Below are positions 44,195 to 55,403 of a stretch of DNA of 64,000 nucleotides, piece after piece. Position 1 is the first letter of the stretch. Each line of letters begins with the position of its first letter. The notes beneath the pieces are model-generated. The model had not been told where the DNA came from and ran no database searches. It was given only the letters and a program-made list of their open reading frames with translations. The translations under genes were made by a program, and so were the position numbers. This DNA is from Coenobita brevimanus. Taxonomy: Eukaryota > Arthropoda > Malacostraca > Decapoda > Coenobitidae. The stretch lies in NCBI GenBank assembly GCA_032717465.1, contig JAVRFU010003717.1:37501-101500 (forward strand), written 5' to 3'.

Positions 44195-44858
44195 CTTCAA
44201 CTTTTTCCAGTGAAATTGCTAATAGGCTACGTAAAACAGATGCCACCAAATACGTCAACAGAATATGTGCCCTTCTCTGAATGCATTTGACACGGTACCC
44301 CATGACTCCTTCACCCAGTGAGGGCTGGGATGTTCACTACTGTTTATACTTACCATCTACTGACGATTTTATTCCTTTCTTGGCAGACTTTTCGAACGGC
44401 AGAGGTTAGATATAGCCTTATTAAACCTCTTGATAATAAAAATTCTTCCCTAACTTCAGTAAAATCTCTCCATAGCAGGAAGACTGTACTAAAATTGACA
44501 TCAGCCGGTATCCAGGGGTTAAGACATTGAGGGTAATGAGAAAAACGTCATAGAGTTCATCGTGTTACTGGAGGATAATTTTAACTCTTCCCCATAAGGC
44601 AGTTTCCTGGGTTGAATTATATCGTCTGGCGGCAGCAAGAATAATATAAGACAGTCGTGGGCCCTAATCGTGCTAAAGAGAACTGTTTTAAAAGGAGAAG
44701 TCTTATACTCTATAAAAGTTACATACTGAATAACATCGTACTGTAATGCACTCCCTTCTGTGTAGGGGTCTCTTCCGGTCACGACGGCTGACAACTTACA
44801 CATACCTACATTATATCTGTCTATCAACATTTATCTATCATATCCATTTATCTATCTA

Positions 44859-44860
<2 letters not shown>
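44191..44860. other. Unassigned sequence
   Basis: ACTTTTCGAACGGCAGAGGTTAGATATAGCC (44,388) has a diverged partner near 53,345 (GACTTTTCGAGCTGGAGAGG). No gene recognised. Confidence 0.4.

Positions 44861-44931
<71 letters not shown>
44861..44931. repeat. (TA)n microsatellite
   Basis: About 35 TA repeats ending against the inverted-repeat element. Confidence 0.97.
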
Positions 44932-44937
<6 letters not shown>

Positions 44938-45120
44938 TATTGGATCCCAGGGGTGCTAGGCGAGGCATGGCACTGGGTGGGTACTAAGCGTACCGCCCTC
45001 CGCCTATCGGCTCATAGTCGCGAAGCTCATAGGTCCCTACCCGGGGGTTCCCTACTTTATAAAGACTTGAAAAATCCCAGTTCTGTCCAGTATTCCGGAC
45101 ACAGGGCTCCAATGGGATAT
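44932..45120. mobile_element. Putative ~190-bp MITE with ~17-bp terminal inverted repeats
   Basis: ATATCCTATTGGATCCC (44,932-44,948) and GGGCTCCAATGGGATAT (45,104-45,120) are inverted repeats matching at 15 of 17 bases. The element abuts (TA)n, so a TA duplication cannot be proved or excluded. Confidence 0.55.
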
Positions 45121-45362
45121 ATAAACTCAAGCTGCGAATGTTTGTGTCTGGGCGTTTAGCCTATGTTTCTTTCACGAGAACGGTAACTGATATCGACCTA
45201 ATTCTTTTTGAATTAGACCAACTTTCTGGTCAGAATTGGTTACTGTTCACTCAATAACGGTATGGTAACAAAGACAGGCCTAATGGCATTTGCAAACATT
45301 TTGTGATGGAAAGACGATTAGTTAGTCCCGCAAATTTTAGCGGGCAAGCACTAGTTTATATA

Positions 45363-45396
<34 letters not shown>

Positions 45397-45424
45397 GGTA
45401 TATATATGTGTGTGTGTGAACATG
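45121..45424. other. Unassigned sequence with (TA)n
   Basis: (TA)n at about 45,363-45,406 leads into the LINE fragment. No gene recognised. Confidence 0.45.
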
Positions 45425-46332
45425 AACAGCTGGGTCTGGTGTTTGGTCCTGCTCCTATTTCACTGATATCACCAAGTATTGTAAAGAAAGAAATCTTGAA
45501 AGGAAATGGAATTGATGGAGTGTGTGGTGAAATGCTGAAGCATGGGGGAGAGATAGTAGTAAAATGGATGTGGAAGATGTGCAGATTGGCCTGGGAGGAA
45601 GGTAGAGTCCTGAAGGATTGGAAGTCAGGTATAATTATTCCCTTGTACAAAGGAAAAGGGGAAAAAGAAGTGTGTGGTAATCATAGGGGCATTTGTCTTC
45701 TTAGTATAATGGGAAAAGTGTATGGTAGGATACTTATTGACAGAGTTAGAGAAAGAACAGAAATTAGTTGGAGAAGAACAGGGAGGCTTTAGGAAGGGAA
45801 GAGGTTGAGTAGATCAGATATTCACTCTTAGATCTTTAGTGGAAAAGTTTCTAGAGAAGGGAAAGAAGTTGTATGCGGCTTTCATGGATTTGGAGAAAGC
45901 ATATGACAGGGTGGATAGACAAGGATTGTGGAAAGTGTTAAGAATATATGGAGTAGATGGGAAGTTGTTGAATGCTGTGAAGAGTATGTACGATGGTGCG
46001 AAGGCTGCAGTGCGTGTGGATGGTGAACTAAGTGAATTTTTCTCTTTGAAAGTTGGTTTGAAACATGGATGTGTCATGTCGCCATGGTTGTTCAATCTGT
46101 ACATGGATGGGGTAATAAAAGAGGTACAAGGAAGGGTAGTGGATATTGGAGTGGCCCTGGAGAGAGGATAGTGTTTGGAAACTCCCTGTACTGTTGTTTG
46201 CAGATGATACTGTGTTGTTGAGTGAAGACGAAGGGGAGCTGCAAGGCTTGGTGGATGAGTTTGAAAGAGTGTGTAAGAAACGGAATCTAAAGGTGAATGT
46301 AGGGAAGAGTAAAGTGATGGTCTTTGAATGTA
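45425..46332 (+). pseudogene. RTE family B reverse transcriptase, left part, frameshifted and split
   Basis: RT-domain fragments occur in order across three frames: IVKKEILKGNGIDGVCGEML and PLYKGKGEKEVCGNHRGI (45,479-45,790); MDLEKAYDRVDRQGL (motif A) and GLKHGCVMSPWLFNLYMDG (motif B) (45,839-46,171); LLFADDTVLLSEDEGELQGL (motif C) and LKVNVGKSKVMVFEC (46,190-46,330). Breaks are a frameshift near 45,765-45,790, a TGA in the GRG.VDQ motif near 45,806, and a frameshift near 46,150-46,170. The endonuclease domain is absent (5' truncation). At 46,332 the frame is cut by the foldback element and resumes at 50,230. Confidence 0.9.
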
Positions 46333-47469
46333 CACCCGTGGACCAAAGTTTCGGTACCCCCCTCGGTGGAAGGAAGTGGAAGTCAGGGTTAGAGAGAGGG
46401 CAGGTGAACGGACAACCGTGAGTGGTACTTTGGAACTGAGCTACGAGGCGAATAGTGAGAAACCTAATGACACTGGATTCGAAACATTTCCATGCTATTC
46501 ACCTGCAAAACATTATGCGTTCTTAACATACATACTGTAACATATAACATAGACTACTGTGTTATCATGGTGTCCTGTGATACTGACCCATCTGTTTCGG
46601 ATCCTCATCACACAAATAAAGCACCGAGCCAGTTGTATATAAGTTGCAACTTGTCATTATAACTGCAGTCATAATTTTTGTGAATGTTATCCCTGGATTG
46701 TCTAGAGCTATAATAAAGAATGATTGTGAATTTAATGTTGATTTTCACAGTAGTTGTGCGGATGGTAATAAATGTAGTAATTATTTTATGTGGACGACTA
46801 AACCACATTGTGATGGACAGCGGAGAGCATTCCCCAATAATTTACTATAACCAGATGACATTAGATGCAACAACAAAGACACAGCTGTGGTATCCTGTTC
46901 CGCCTTGTTATCAAGGCCTTAACTGTGGCTTCACCTCATACGTGCATTATTTTCCCTCAGTTTCTGCCTCTTTTATTACTCTTACTTCCCGGTATCCTTC
47001 TAGTGCGAGTCGTCATATTCCTTGGAGGGTTTCTTGTCGTCCGGTCCTATAACCCCTACTGTATTACATTATTCCTCGCATCATCACTTCCAAACAAACA
47101 ACGTTAGCCCAAGACTGCTGAATCTGTTAATACCATTATTGCCACTGCCACTACTACTGTAATCCCCCTCTTCCTATTGTGTCTAATTTCCCTCACAGTA
47201 AAACTACTGCTGCTCTTATTACTACTCCACTATAAATCTGTATAATAATAAATATGATTGTCCTTATGTCTGTGTATCTGTTAATCATAATTATTGTCCC
47301 TGTCCCACCGTCGACAACTCGTCACTGTCCCGGCACCGCTACTCCAGTTCCCACCACCATGGATTCTACTCCTCCCCCACTCCGACACCACATTACCCTT
47401 CACCTCATCCTTGGGCCAGAAGGCCTGTTGTTCACCCTTTACCGGTGAATATACGTGGCATGCATTAAT

Positions 47470-47773
47470 AATAAAAAAGAAGGCATTTGAGAGCTAAACT
47501 GTAATCGCCCTCTAAAATATTCTGTTTGTCAAGTCCAAACTTTAGGCCATATTTTGATACCATGAAGGTTTTATGTTGATAACTCAAGCCATTCATGAGA
47601 TTTAATGGTGCTAAAGGCAGGCAATAAAAACTAGTTGACCTTTAGCAGTTAGTTTGGTGACCTTGACTCTGACCTCGAGTTGCTATTTTCGAACTCGTCC
47701 AAGATTTTGCCCATATCTTGATACGCTGAAGGCTTCATGTTGATAGTTCAAGCCGTTCATGAGATATAATAGG

Positions 47774-47825
<52 letters not shown>

Positions 47826-47870
47826 TGCAGTTAAAAACATGTTCGCTCCGCCTTCTAAAGGTAGCCGATA
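47470..47870. repeat. Insert unique to the left arm: tandem ~185-bp unit and (CA)n
   Basis: CCATATTTTGATACCATGAAGGTTTTATGTTGATA and the diverged CCATATCTTGATACGCTGAAGGCTTCATGTTGATA stand about 185 bp apart, with GGTGACCTTGACTCTGACCT between them. (CA)n occupies 47,774-47,822. No counterpart exists in the right arm, so this arrived after or during arm duplication. Confidence 0.8.
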
Positions 47871-48297
47871 ATAATATAATAATAACAACAACATAGTAGA
47901 TGTGAACTGTAGTGTTCCTAACATTACACTTAATAACTGCAGACCCAAACGTGCTTATATTACGGAGCACTGATATATTAACCACAAAACCGACCACAGA
48001 CCGTTCTTATCATTACCACTGCACCTTCCCTATAGCACTTAACCATGGCAATACAACCCACTGTAGTCCTCTGTGCGATCGCTACACGTCTTTGGGAAAA
48101 ATAACAGTGCACAACATGCATACAGACCACTAAAATAAGCATATGATGTTTCACTGACATCCATCAAATAGCCTAGGAGAAGTTAGTGGACAAACAAACA
48201 AACGACTGGACACAGACAGACAGAAGCAGAATGTCTCGCATCGGTATGTAACGACCTGACAAAACTCTTGTGATCCTGCATTGCAGGTGTCATCACA

Positions 48298-48652
48298 GTA
48301 ATAATAATAATAATAATAATTAATCACATGTTATTAGGCACGATACTGAGAAGGACACACACTGGAATAGCATGTGTTGACGCAATGCAGAATCTGTTTG
48401 CCATGACAGAAGGTTGGGTTGCGGTCAAACATTAATTTAGTATTACTATAACCCTACCATTACAGCATATTATGCCACTGTTTGGTTTTATATGTCACAG
48501 CTGTTTTCACTTGTTTTATCAGGGAGATTATGGTGTTTGTCCTCCTCTGTATCATGGATATTAACATGTGATTACTACTACTACTACTACTACTACTACT
48601 ATTACTACTACTATTACTACTACGATTATTATTATTATTATTATTATTATAA
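48298..48652. repeat. Trinucleotide runs flanking the foldback loop
   Basis: (AAT)n at 48,298-48,321 faces (ACT/ATT)n at 48,567-48,652 across the loop. ATCACATGTTATTA and TAACATGTGAT pair just inside, marking the loop boundary near 48,337/48,556. Confidence 0.85.
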
Positions 48653-50229
48653 CTATGATGACACCTACAAAGCAGGATCGTAATAGTTTCGTCAGTTTGT
48701 CATATACCGATGCGAGACATTCGGCCTCAGTCTATGTCCAGCCGTGTGTTTGTTTGTCCGCTAACTTCTAGGCAATTTAATGGATGTCAGTGAAACGCCA
48801 CAGGTGTATTTTAATGGGTTGTAGGCATGTTGTGCGCTGTTATTTTTCCCAAACATGTGTAGTGATCCCACAAAGGACTTCAGTGGGTTGTATTACTATG
48901 GTGAAGTGCTACAGGTAAGGTCCAGTGGCAAGGATAGGAACGGTCTGTGGTCGGTTCTGTGGTTAATATATCAGAGCTCCGTAATATAGGCACGTTTAGG
49001 TCTGCGACTTTTATAATTATGTAATGTTGGGAATACTGCAGATGTATGTTGTTGCTGTCAATTTTATAATTATTCTTATTAATGCATGCCACGTATATTC
49101 ACCGGTAAAAGGTGAACAACAGGCCTGGTGGCCCAAGAAGGAGGTGAGGGGTAAAATGGTTCGGAGTGGGGGAGGAATAGAGCTCATGGCGGGTGGGAGA
49201 GAGGGGGGTGGGGTGCAACTGGGGTAGCAGTGCGGGGTAAGTGACGAGTTGTCGACGGTGGGACAGGGACAATATGATTAACAGATACACAGACATAAGG
49301 ACAATCATATTTATTATTATACAGATTTATAGTGGAGTAGTAATAGGAGTAGCAGTAGTAGTACTGTGAGGGGAATTGGAGTAGACACAATGGGGAAAGG
49401 GGGAATACTAGTGGCAGTGGCAATAATGGTATTAACAGATTCAGCAGTCTTGGGCTAACGTTGTTTGTTTGGAAGTGATGATGCGAGGAATAATGTAATA
49501 CAGTAGGGGTTTTAGGACCGGACGACAAGAAACCCTCCAAGGAACATGACGACTCGCACTAGAAGGATACCGGGAAGTAAGAGTAATAAAAGAGGCAGAA
49601 ACTGAGGGAAAATAATGCACGTATGAGGTGAAGCCACAGTTAAGGCCTTGATAACAAGGCGGAACAGGATACCACAGCTGTGTCTTTGTTGTTGCATCTA
49701 ATGTCATCTGGTTATAGTAAATTATTGGGGAATGCTCTCCGCTGTCCATCACAATGTGGTTTAGTCGTCCACATAAAATAATTACTACATTTATTACCAT
49801 CCGCACAACTACTGTGAAAATCAACATTAAATTCACAATCATTCTTTATTATAGCTCTAGACAATCCAGGGATAACATTCACAAAAATTATGACTGCAGT
49901 TATAATGACAAGTTGCAACTTATATACAACTGGCTCGGTGCTTTATTTGTGTGATGAGGATCCGAAACAGATGGGTCAGTATCACAGGACACCATGATAA
50001 CACAGTAGTCTATGTTATATGTTACAGTATGTATGTTAAGAACGCATAATGTCTTGCAGGTGAATAGCATGGAAATGTTTCGAATCCAGTGTCATTAGGT
50101 TTCTCACTATTCGCCTCGTAGCTCAGTTCCAAAGTACCACTCACGGTTGTCCGTTCACCTGCCCTCTCTCTAACCCTGACTTCCACTTCCTTCCACCGAG
50201 GGGGGTACCGAAACTTTGGTCCACGGGTG

Positions 50230-50887
50230 TACAGAGAGGTTGGATGGTGAGGAATTGGAAAATGTGAGTACGTTTAAGTACTTGGGTAGTGTGATGAGTA
50301 AGGATGGAGGTTTGGAGGGTGAAGTGCTTGAAAGGGTACAGCAGGGAAGAAAGGTTGCTGGTTCTTTGAAAGCAGTGATAAGAAACAGGGAAGTGACCAT
50401 GGAAGTGAAAAAGTTACTACATGACAGTATTGTGATACCAACTCTAACGTATGGAAGTGAAGCTTGGACGTTGTTGGAAGGACACAAGTCAAGAGTGAGA
50501 GCAGTGGAAATGAGTTATTTAAGAGAAGCCTGTGGAGTCACATGGAGAGACAGGCTGACGAATGAGGATATAAAGGAGCGTTGTGGTGTTGATGTGGATG
50601 TGATAGGAAGCGTTATGAGGAACACACTGAGGTGGTTTGGCCATGTGGAGAGGATGGAGGGTGAAAGACTGACGAAGAGAGTGTATGTGAGTGAGGTGGA
50701 GGGGGGAAGAGGAAGTGGGAGGCCGAGGATGAGATGGAGGGATGGGGTGGAGAGGTATATGAGAGAGGGGGGTGTGAGTTGGGAGCAGGGCAGTGAAATG
50801 GCGGGGGACAGGGCGACTTGGAGGCGATTTGTTTGTGGCCACCCCAAACGAGATTGAGGCGTCTGGCAATAGATAGATAGATAGATA
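50230..50887 (+). pseudogene. RTE family B, right part of the split LINE, with (ATAG)n tail
   Basis: It resumes the frame cut at 46,332 with RLDGEELENVSTFKYLGS and continues about 210 codons without interruption to FVCGHPKRD-stop, then about 14 bases and (ATAG)n at about 50,867-50,887. Relative to the copy at 31.5-32.3 kb about six residues are missing at the insertion region. This could be a small deletion at insertion or pre-existing variation. Confidence 0.92.
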
Positions 50888-51695
50888 ATATAAAGCAAAA
50901 TACTGCCTATCGTAAATACAAAACAATGTACACCCAGTCAACAAAAAAAAAAAAAATCACAGGTGACCAATGGTTTCACATTCAGCGCTGTTACTTATCT
51001 CGTTTTTCTTTAGGGGAATACTTCTGAATGAATTATTTATATACTTCATATATTGCATAAACTTCTTTTCCATGTCGTGCTGATAAAATTACTGGCCATA
51101 TGCAACTTTAAATAGCTACTGGAGAATGTTTTCATATGTTTTCGTTCACTGCTTCAAAAGGTACGACGGAAGGTTGTAAAGATATTTTGATCGAGTGTAC
51201 AGGATTGGCGTCACAAGAGTTGGCCACAGGGTCCAGTTCTGGGACCTGCTCTATTTAACTAATTAATGATGCAGATAAAAACTGGTTTGTAAAATATCCA
51301 TATATGCCAGGGACACAGAATATCCAACAATGTATACACTCCAACACAGACAGCTGTATCGCAATAATCTTGATAAATTGACCCAGTGAATCCAAATGCG
51401 TCAGCTGGACTATCAATGAAAAATGGATCGTAGCTACCTATTATTGTTAATGTAACGAAAAAAGTAATCCCAGTCTTAAATAATAGCAACATTTGGGGGT
51501 GCAAAAATAAAACCTCAGTAAAAAAATAGCCTCATCACTTTGCAGGAACGATCAGTAGTGTTGCATGAGTGCAGACAATTAAAGGTTTTGACACGCAGAG
51601 TAAGAGGAATAAACCTACAAAACAATATAGCTCAATTAACCTCTTCACCTCGATTAAACTTTTTCATTTTTACTCTACGTAGCCACCCTAATGCT
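50888..51695. other. Unassigned AT-rich sequence
   Basis: An A-run lies at about 50,941-50,956. No gene, tRNA or paired termini recognised. Confidence 0.45.
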
Positions 51696-51743
51696 ATCAG
51701 ACCCACAGTCTAAGTAATATATTACTTAGACTGTGATCAGACC
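51696..51743. mobile_element. 32-bp perfect palindrome flanked by 8-bp direct repeats
   Basis: CACAGTCTAAGTAAT, a central AT, then ATTACTTAGACTGTG form a perfect palindrome at 51,704-51,735. ATCAGACC lies immediately on both sides (51,696-51,703 and 51,736-51,743). This looks like a DNA transposon reduced to two fused terminal repeats, with an 8-bp target duplication as made by hAT and P-type transposases. Confidence 0.7.
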
Positions 51744-51791
51744 TATAATTACTCTGAGAATAACCACTCTACCCACTTACCGTAAGTCTAA

Positions 51792-51946
51792 CTTGGCCTA
51801 AAATTACCATCTCTCCATCTTGAATACACAGTTGTGGCAATAGATTTGATGCAAGTCATGAAAAAGTGCCGTGGAAACGATGTAGAGCCACAACATTATC
51901 TTCTCCCGTTCAGCTACGTGAAAAAAGCTGTAAAAGGACAAAACTC

Positions 51947-51950
<4 letters not shown>
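51792..51950 (+). repeat. Dispersed ~200-bp repeat family X, copy 4
   Basis: It follows the family order from TGGCCTAAAATTACCATCTC through CATGAAAAAGTGCCGTGG and GATGTAGAGCCACA to AAGCTGTAAAAGGACAAAAC, and is then cut off by (GA)n. Confidence 0.7.
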
Positions 51951-52003
<53 letters not shown>

Positions 52004-52008
52004 AGAGA
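51950..52008. repeat. (GA)n microsatellite
   Basis: About 29 GA repeats with AAAGA variants at the end. Confidence 0.96.
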
Positions 52009-52009
52009 G

Positions 52010-52659
52010 GATAAGTACAAAAACACCTAGTGCAGAGAAGGGACCCGTTTTGCTTCTGCAACACTGGACATAACAGCCTGGCTTCCTCCTAGTTAACAAG
52101 AACGCCAATAATTTTCCTATTATATATAATCCTTTGCTTTGGGTAAAAGTATCAAATTTCTCAATATAAACAATTTCTAGTCACGTTCTTTTGTCATATA
52201 TCATCTTCACTGCCTATCTAAAGAAAATTACTTTCTTCCACGTTTATGCTATGTAGCATCCCACACGCTTAACAGTTGCATAATTCAGACTGAAATTTCT
52301 TAACATCACATTAATGGTCACTTATTTTTTTTCATATTCCTCCAATGCTGCTTCTATCTATATCCTATCTATACAGTATATGACCGTTCAGTCTTTACAC
52401 GGTACACGGAAGTTTCCACCTTAAGCTCTCCTTGTTGAACGCCCAGACGCTTCACCCCCCCCCCCCCCAGTCGTGGTACAGGCAGATCTCGCCACTTCTG
52501 TGCCTGTTTCATACATTATGCCAGAAACGTTTTGCGACACTGAAGTGTTTGACTGTGTACCGGTACGTCAATTTTTCAACTTTACCGTACATTCCCTTCT
52601 CTGGTAAATATATATGGCTTTTTCTCCTAGCGTTGAGGATGAAGTAGGGAGGGCATTTT
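52010..52659. other. Unassigned sequence with a C-run
   Basis: A poly-C run lies at about 52,457-52,469. No gene recognised. Confidence 0.4.
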
Positions 52660-53128
52660 GAATCAGTGAGAGTGAAAGCAATGGAAATGAGTTGTTTTGA
52701 GAGAAGCAAGTGACGTTACATGGAGAGACAAACAAATGATGAAGTAAAGGAGCGTTGTGGTGCTGATGTGGACGTGATAAAGTGTTAAGTGAAATACTTT
52801 GAGAAAGTTTGGTCAGGTGGAGAGGATGGAGAATGAGAAGCTAAGTAGATGAGTGTATGTGTATGAGGCGAAGGGAAAACCAAGATAATATGGAGGGATG
52901 GAAGAGAGATATATGAGGTGAGATATGAGGGAGGGGGGGTGAGTTGGGGGGAGGGGAGTCAAATGGTGGGTGACAGAGTGACTTGGAGGCGTTTTGTCTG
53001 CGGCCACCCTTTGCGGGATTAGGGCGTCGGGCTATAGATAGATAGATAGACTTGGAGTGAGGGCAGCTAAATGACGGAGGTGAATTGTCTGCGGCCACTT
53101 CTTACGGGATTGAGGCGTCTGACAGTAG
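52660..53128 (+). mobile_element. Decayed RTE family B 3' end plus a second partial 3' end in tandem
   Basis: GTGAGAGTGAAAGCAATGGAAATGAG to CTTGGAGGCGTTTTGTCTG and GGCGTCGGGCTATAG(ATAG)n (to about 53,049) is a degraded family B end with many frame breaks. Immediately after it, CTTGGAGTGAGGGCAGCTAA ... GGATTGAGGCGTCTGACAG (53,050-53,128) repeats only the last ~80 bases. Two family ends back to back suggest nested insertion at the tail or a template jump. Confidence 0.8.
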
Positions 53129-53804
53129 ATAATTATAGATGGAAAGTCTTACAAACATGATCACTCTTACAAAATACTCCTCCGAACATATCCTCAGAGC
53201 TGCGACAAAAAATCAAACTTACGACAGGAACTGATGGTAAGTCTGTGAATTCCAATCGAGGATTTACGTAAACACTTTCACTTGATTATCTTTTTTATTT
53301 TTTTAATTGCTATCTCTAGACAATTATATTAATCTGTGAAGGACTTTTCGAGCTGGAGAGGTGAGGTATGGCTTTCAATGACTCGTTCCTAAGTATGGGA
53401 CTCTCCTAAGCTGAAGAAAGTAGTCTGAGGTTAGCTAGAGAAACAAGACAAATACTTCTTGAATGAACTGGTTAAAAATAGTTACTCCAAGCACTGGCTG
53501 AGGGAACAACATCCATAACAGGAAAAATGACAAAATATAAATAAATGTTAATATAAAATATAGCATTACAGGCCATTCATTCATTCAATTTCATTTCCTT
53601 TTTTTTTTTTTTTTCTTAGCACACTTTCAAACCATAAAATTTACTCGTCGTTTTCTAAGGCACAGCTGACTTCGCAACACCTTTCCAGTGGCAATTTATT
53701 TTACATTTAGCTAGTGTGTGTGTGTGTGTGTGTGTCCTTTCCACTCACCTGCAAAAATCTCTAAGCAGCCAGTTCCATTACTCTTGGCAGGAACCACTAA
53801 ACTT
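53129..53804. other. Unassigned sequence with poly-T and short (GT)n
   Basis: T-run at about 53,599-53,615, (GT)n at about 53,715-53,734. No gene recognised. Confidence 0.4.
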
Positions 53805-53980
53805 CGTTCACCTCAAGTTAACCCAGATTTTCGTGCCTTTGCAGCTTATTTCAGGCAGCTTGATGGGAAAATAAATTAATACTACAGCTCTACGGCCATT
53901 CCACTGCACTTCTTTGTAACTATCACCACATTCTAGCATTACTGTTACAGCCTCAAGATGGAAAGAGATGGCAAATTGGC
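53805..53980 (-). repeat. Dispersed ~200-bp repeat family X, copy 5
   Basis: The minus strand gives TTGCCATCTCTTTCCATCTTGAGG, CAAAGAAGTGCAGTGGAATGG, CGTAGAGCTGTAGTATTAA and GCTGCCTGAAATAAGCTGCAAA in family order. Confidence 0.75.
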
Positions 53981-54233
53981 AATGTTTGTTCAAGTGCTGT
54001 TGAGATGTCAGCCAGTCCAACTCGCTAAAATGTCCCTTTAAATAAATGTTTTTCTTCAACAACACACTATACCATTACAGTTTGCACGTTGAGTTTCACT
54101 GGGGTTTGTGTTTGCACCGCAGCAAAAGCTCTGAGTAGCACACAAGCAATTCTTAACCCCCAAAACGTGACAGAGCTTATAGTACTACCCTCCCCCACCC
54201 ACCAGAAACACATAACTGAGGCTGGTCGCTGGT

Positions 54234-54440
54234 CAGTGTTGCCAAATGGAAATTCTATCAATCCGCTAGACTGGTCTTAAAAGTGGTAAAAATCAACCAG
54301 ATTATGGGAAATCAGCCAAAAAAATAGCCAGACAGGAGATAGAAAACCTCTAGGTATACAGTAAAATAAAAAAAACTCCCTGCCAGATTGGTTTTAAAAC
54401 CTCTAGATTTAGCGCGAAAACCACTAAATTGTTAATACTG
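54234..54440. mobile_element. hAT-like MITE (207 bp)
   Basis: The left end is CAGTGTTGCCAAA. The right end read inward on the other strand is CAGTATTAACAAT (10 of 13 alike). The flanking octamers TCGCTGGT (54,226-54,233) and CCGCTGGT (54,441-54,448) match at 7 of 8. A CAGTG/CAGNG start with an 8-bp duplication is a hAT signature. No coding capacity, so non-autonomous. Confidence 0.65.
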
Positions 54441-54989
54441 CCGCTGGTGCTGCAGTCAGACTCAGCGCCTACCCAAGATGCACAACAACACGGTTTAACT
54501 CATTTAGAAGAAGAAAAAAAAAAAAAACTCGAAAACTTACATCCTGATCCCTTAATATTCCTAAAAGTATAAGCACATAATATCGCTTATACTTACTCGG
54601 AAAAAAAAATACGATAAAAAAGAAACAAGAATCTTTATGAACGTGCCATTGTTGGAACATTTGGCAGACTGACTTCCTGCCCCAACGTTGGTCGGCAAGT
54701 GCAAGACTTATCTTTATCTTTATTTTCTTAATTGTTTCTTCGCTGATGTGGAATACATTCTATAATGACTTTTTCTTTACAGATCCTTCAAGAGCAGTTA
54801 GTGATAGGTCGTGCTAACAACAGCATATTTTTCGGAAGCGATTAAACATATTAGAAAAATTATAAGAATAAAAAGCCATGGGGGACGGTTGTCTGCTGCA
54901 GGTTGAATAGCGCACGAGGTAAGGAAATCAAATGCTACGTCCAATTCTTGCATAAATATTATGCTTAGTTAAACTCCGAGCTGCCCTCC

Positions 54990-54990
54990 C

Positions 54991-55028
<38 letters not shown>

Positions 55029-55029
55029 G

Positions 55030-55070
<41 letters not shown>
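54990..55070. repeat. (ATT)n microsatellite
   Basis: About 27 TTA/ATT triplets with one CCGG interruption. Confidence 0.96.
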
Positions 55071-55372
55071 GTTAATACCTCCCCTACCTCCACCACCACC
55101 CATTCTCCAACACCCCCTCCCAGTCTTAGCCACACAAAAGTGCAGTCACGCTTTGAGGAAGGGAAAGGGGAAGTGGGTAAATAGAGGTAAACGGGAGGGG
55201 ACAATTGGGTAGGGGGAAAGGAGAGGTGGGTAGCAGACTTCACCCACGCCAGAAAGGAGGAAGAGATGGAGAGGAAAACGTGAGGGTTAGATGGAAAAGG
55301 GGACTAGTTTGTACTGATGTATCTAATGAATGACTGAACTGCAATAACTATGAACACATGAAGGTGCAAAGG

Positions 55373-55375
<3 letters not shown>
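55071..55375. other. Unassigned sequence
   Basis: Purine-rich on the plus strand after 55,140. No gene recognised. Confidence 0.4.

Positions 55376-55402
<27 letters not shown>

Positions 55403-55403
<1 letters not shown>

Larger units (their letters stand above)
46333..50229. mobile_element. 3.9-kb foldback element inserted in a LINE
   Basis: It starts CACCCGTGGACCAAAG and ends with the inverse. The outer arms (46,333 to about 47,469 and about 49,083 to 50,229, ~1.14 kb each) are nearly identical inverted copies. Inner arms (about 47,871-48,337 and 48,556-49,082) are clearly more diverged. The left arm alone holds a ~400-bp insert (47,470-47,870). A ~218-bp loop separates the arms. The target is GTAC palindrome in the LINE, so the duplication is TA (or GTAC). 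Removing the element rejoins LINE sequence. No transposase was recognised, so it must be mobilised in trans, perhaps by a TA-targeting transposase, though that is inference. Confidence 0.88.

Noticed and set aside
46644..46850. A 68-codon frame with hydrophobic N-terminus and four cysteines, identical in the opposite arm (49,712-49,918), looking like a small secreted peptide
   Set aside because: It begins at TTG with no in-frame ATG upstream, and the duplication is explained by the foldback arms. No other coding evidence.
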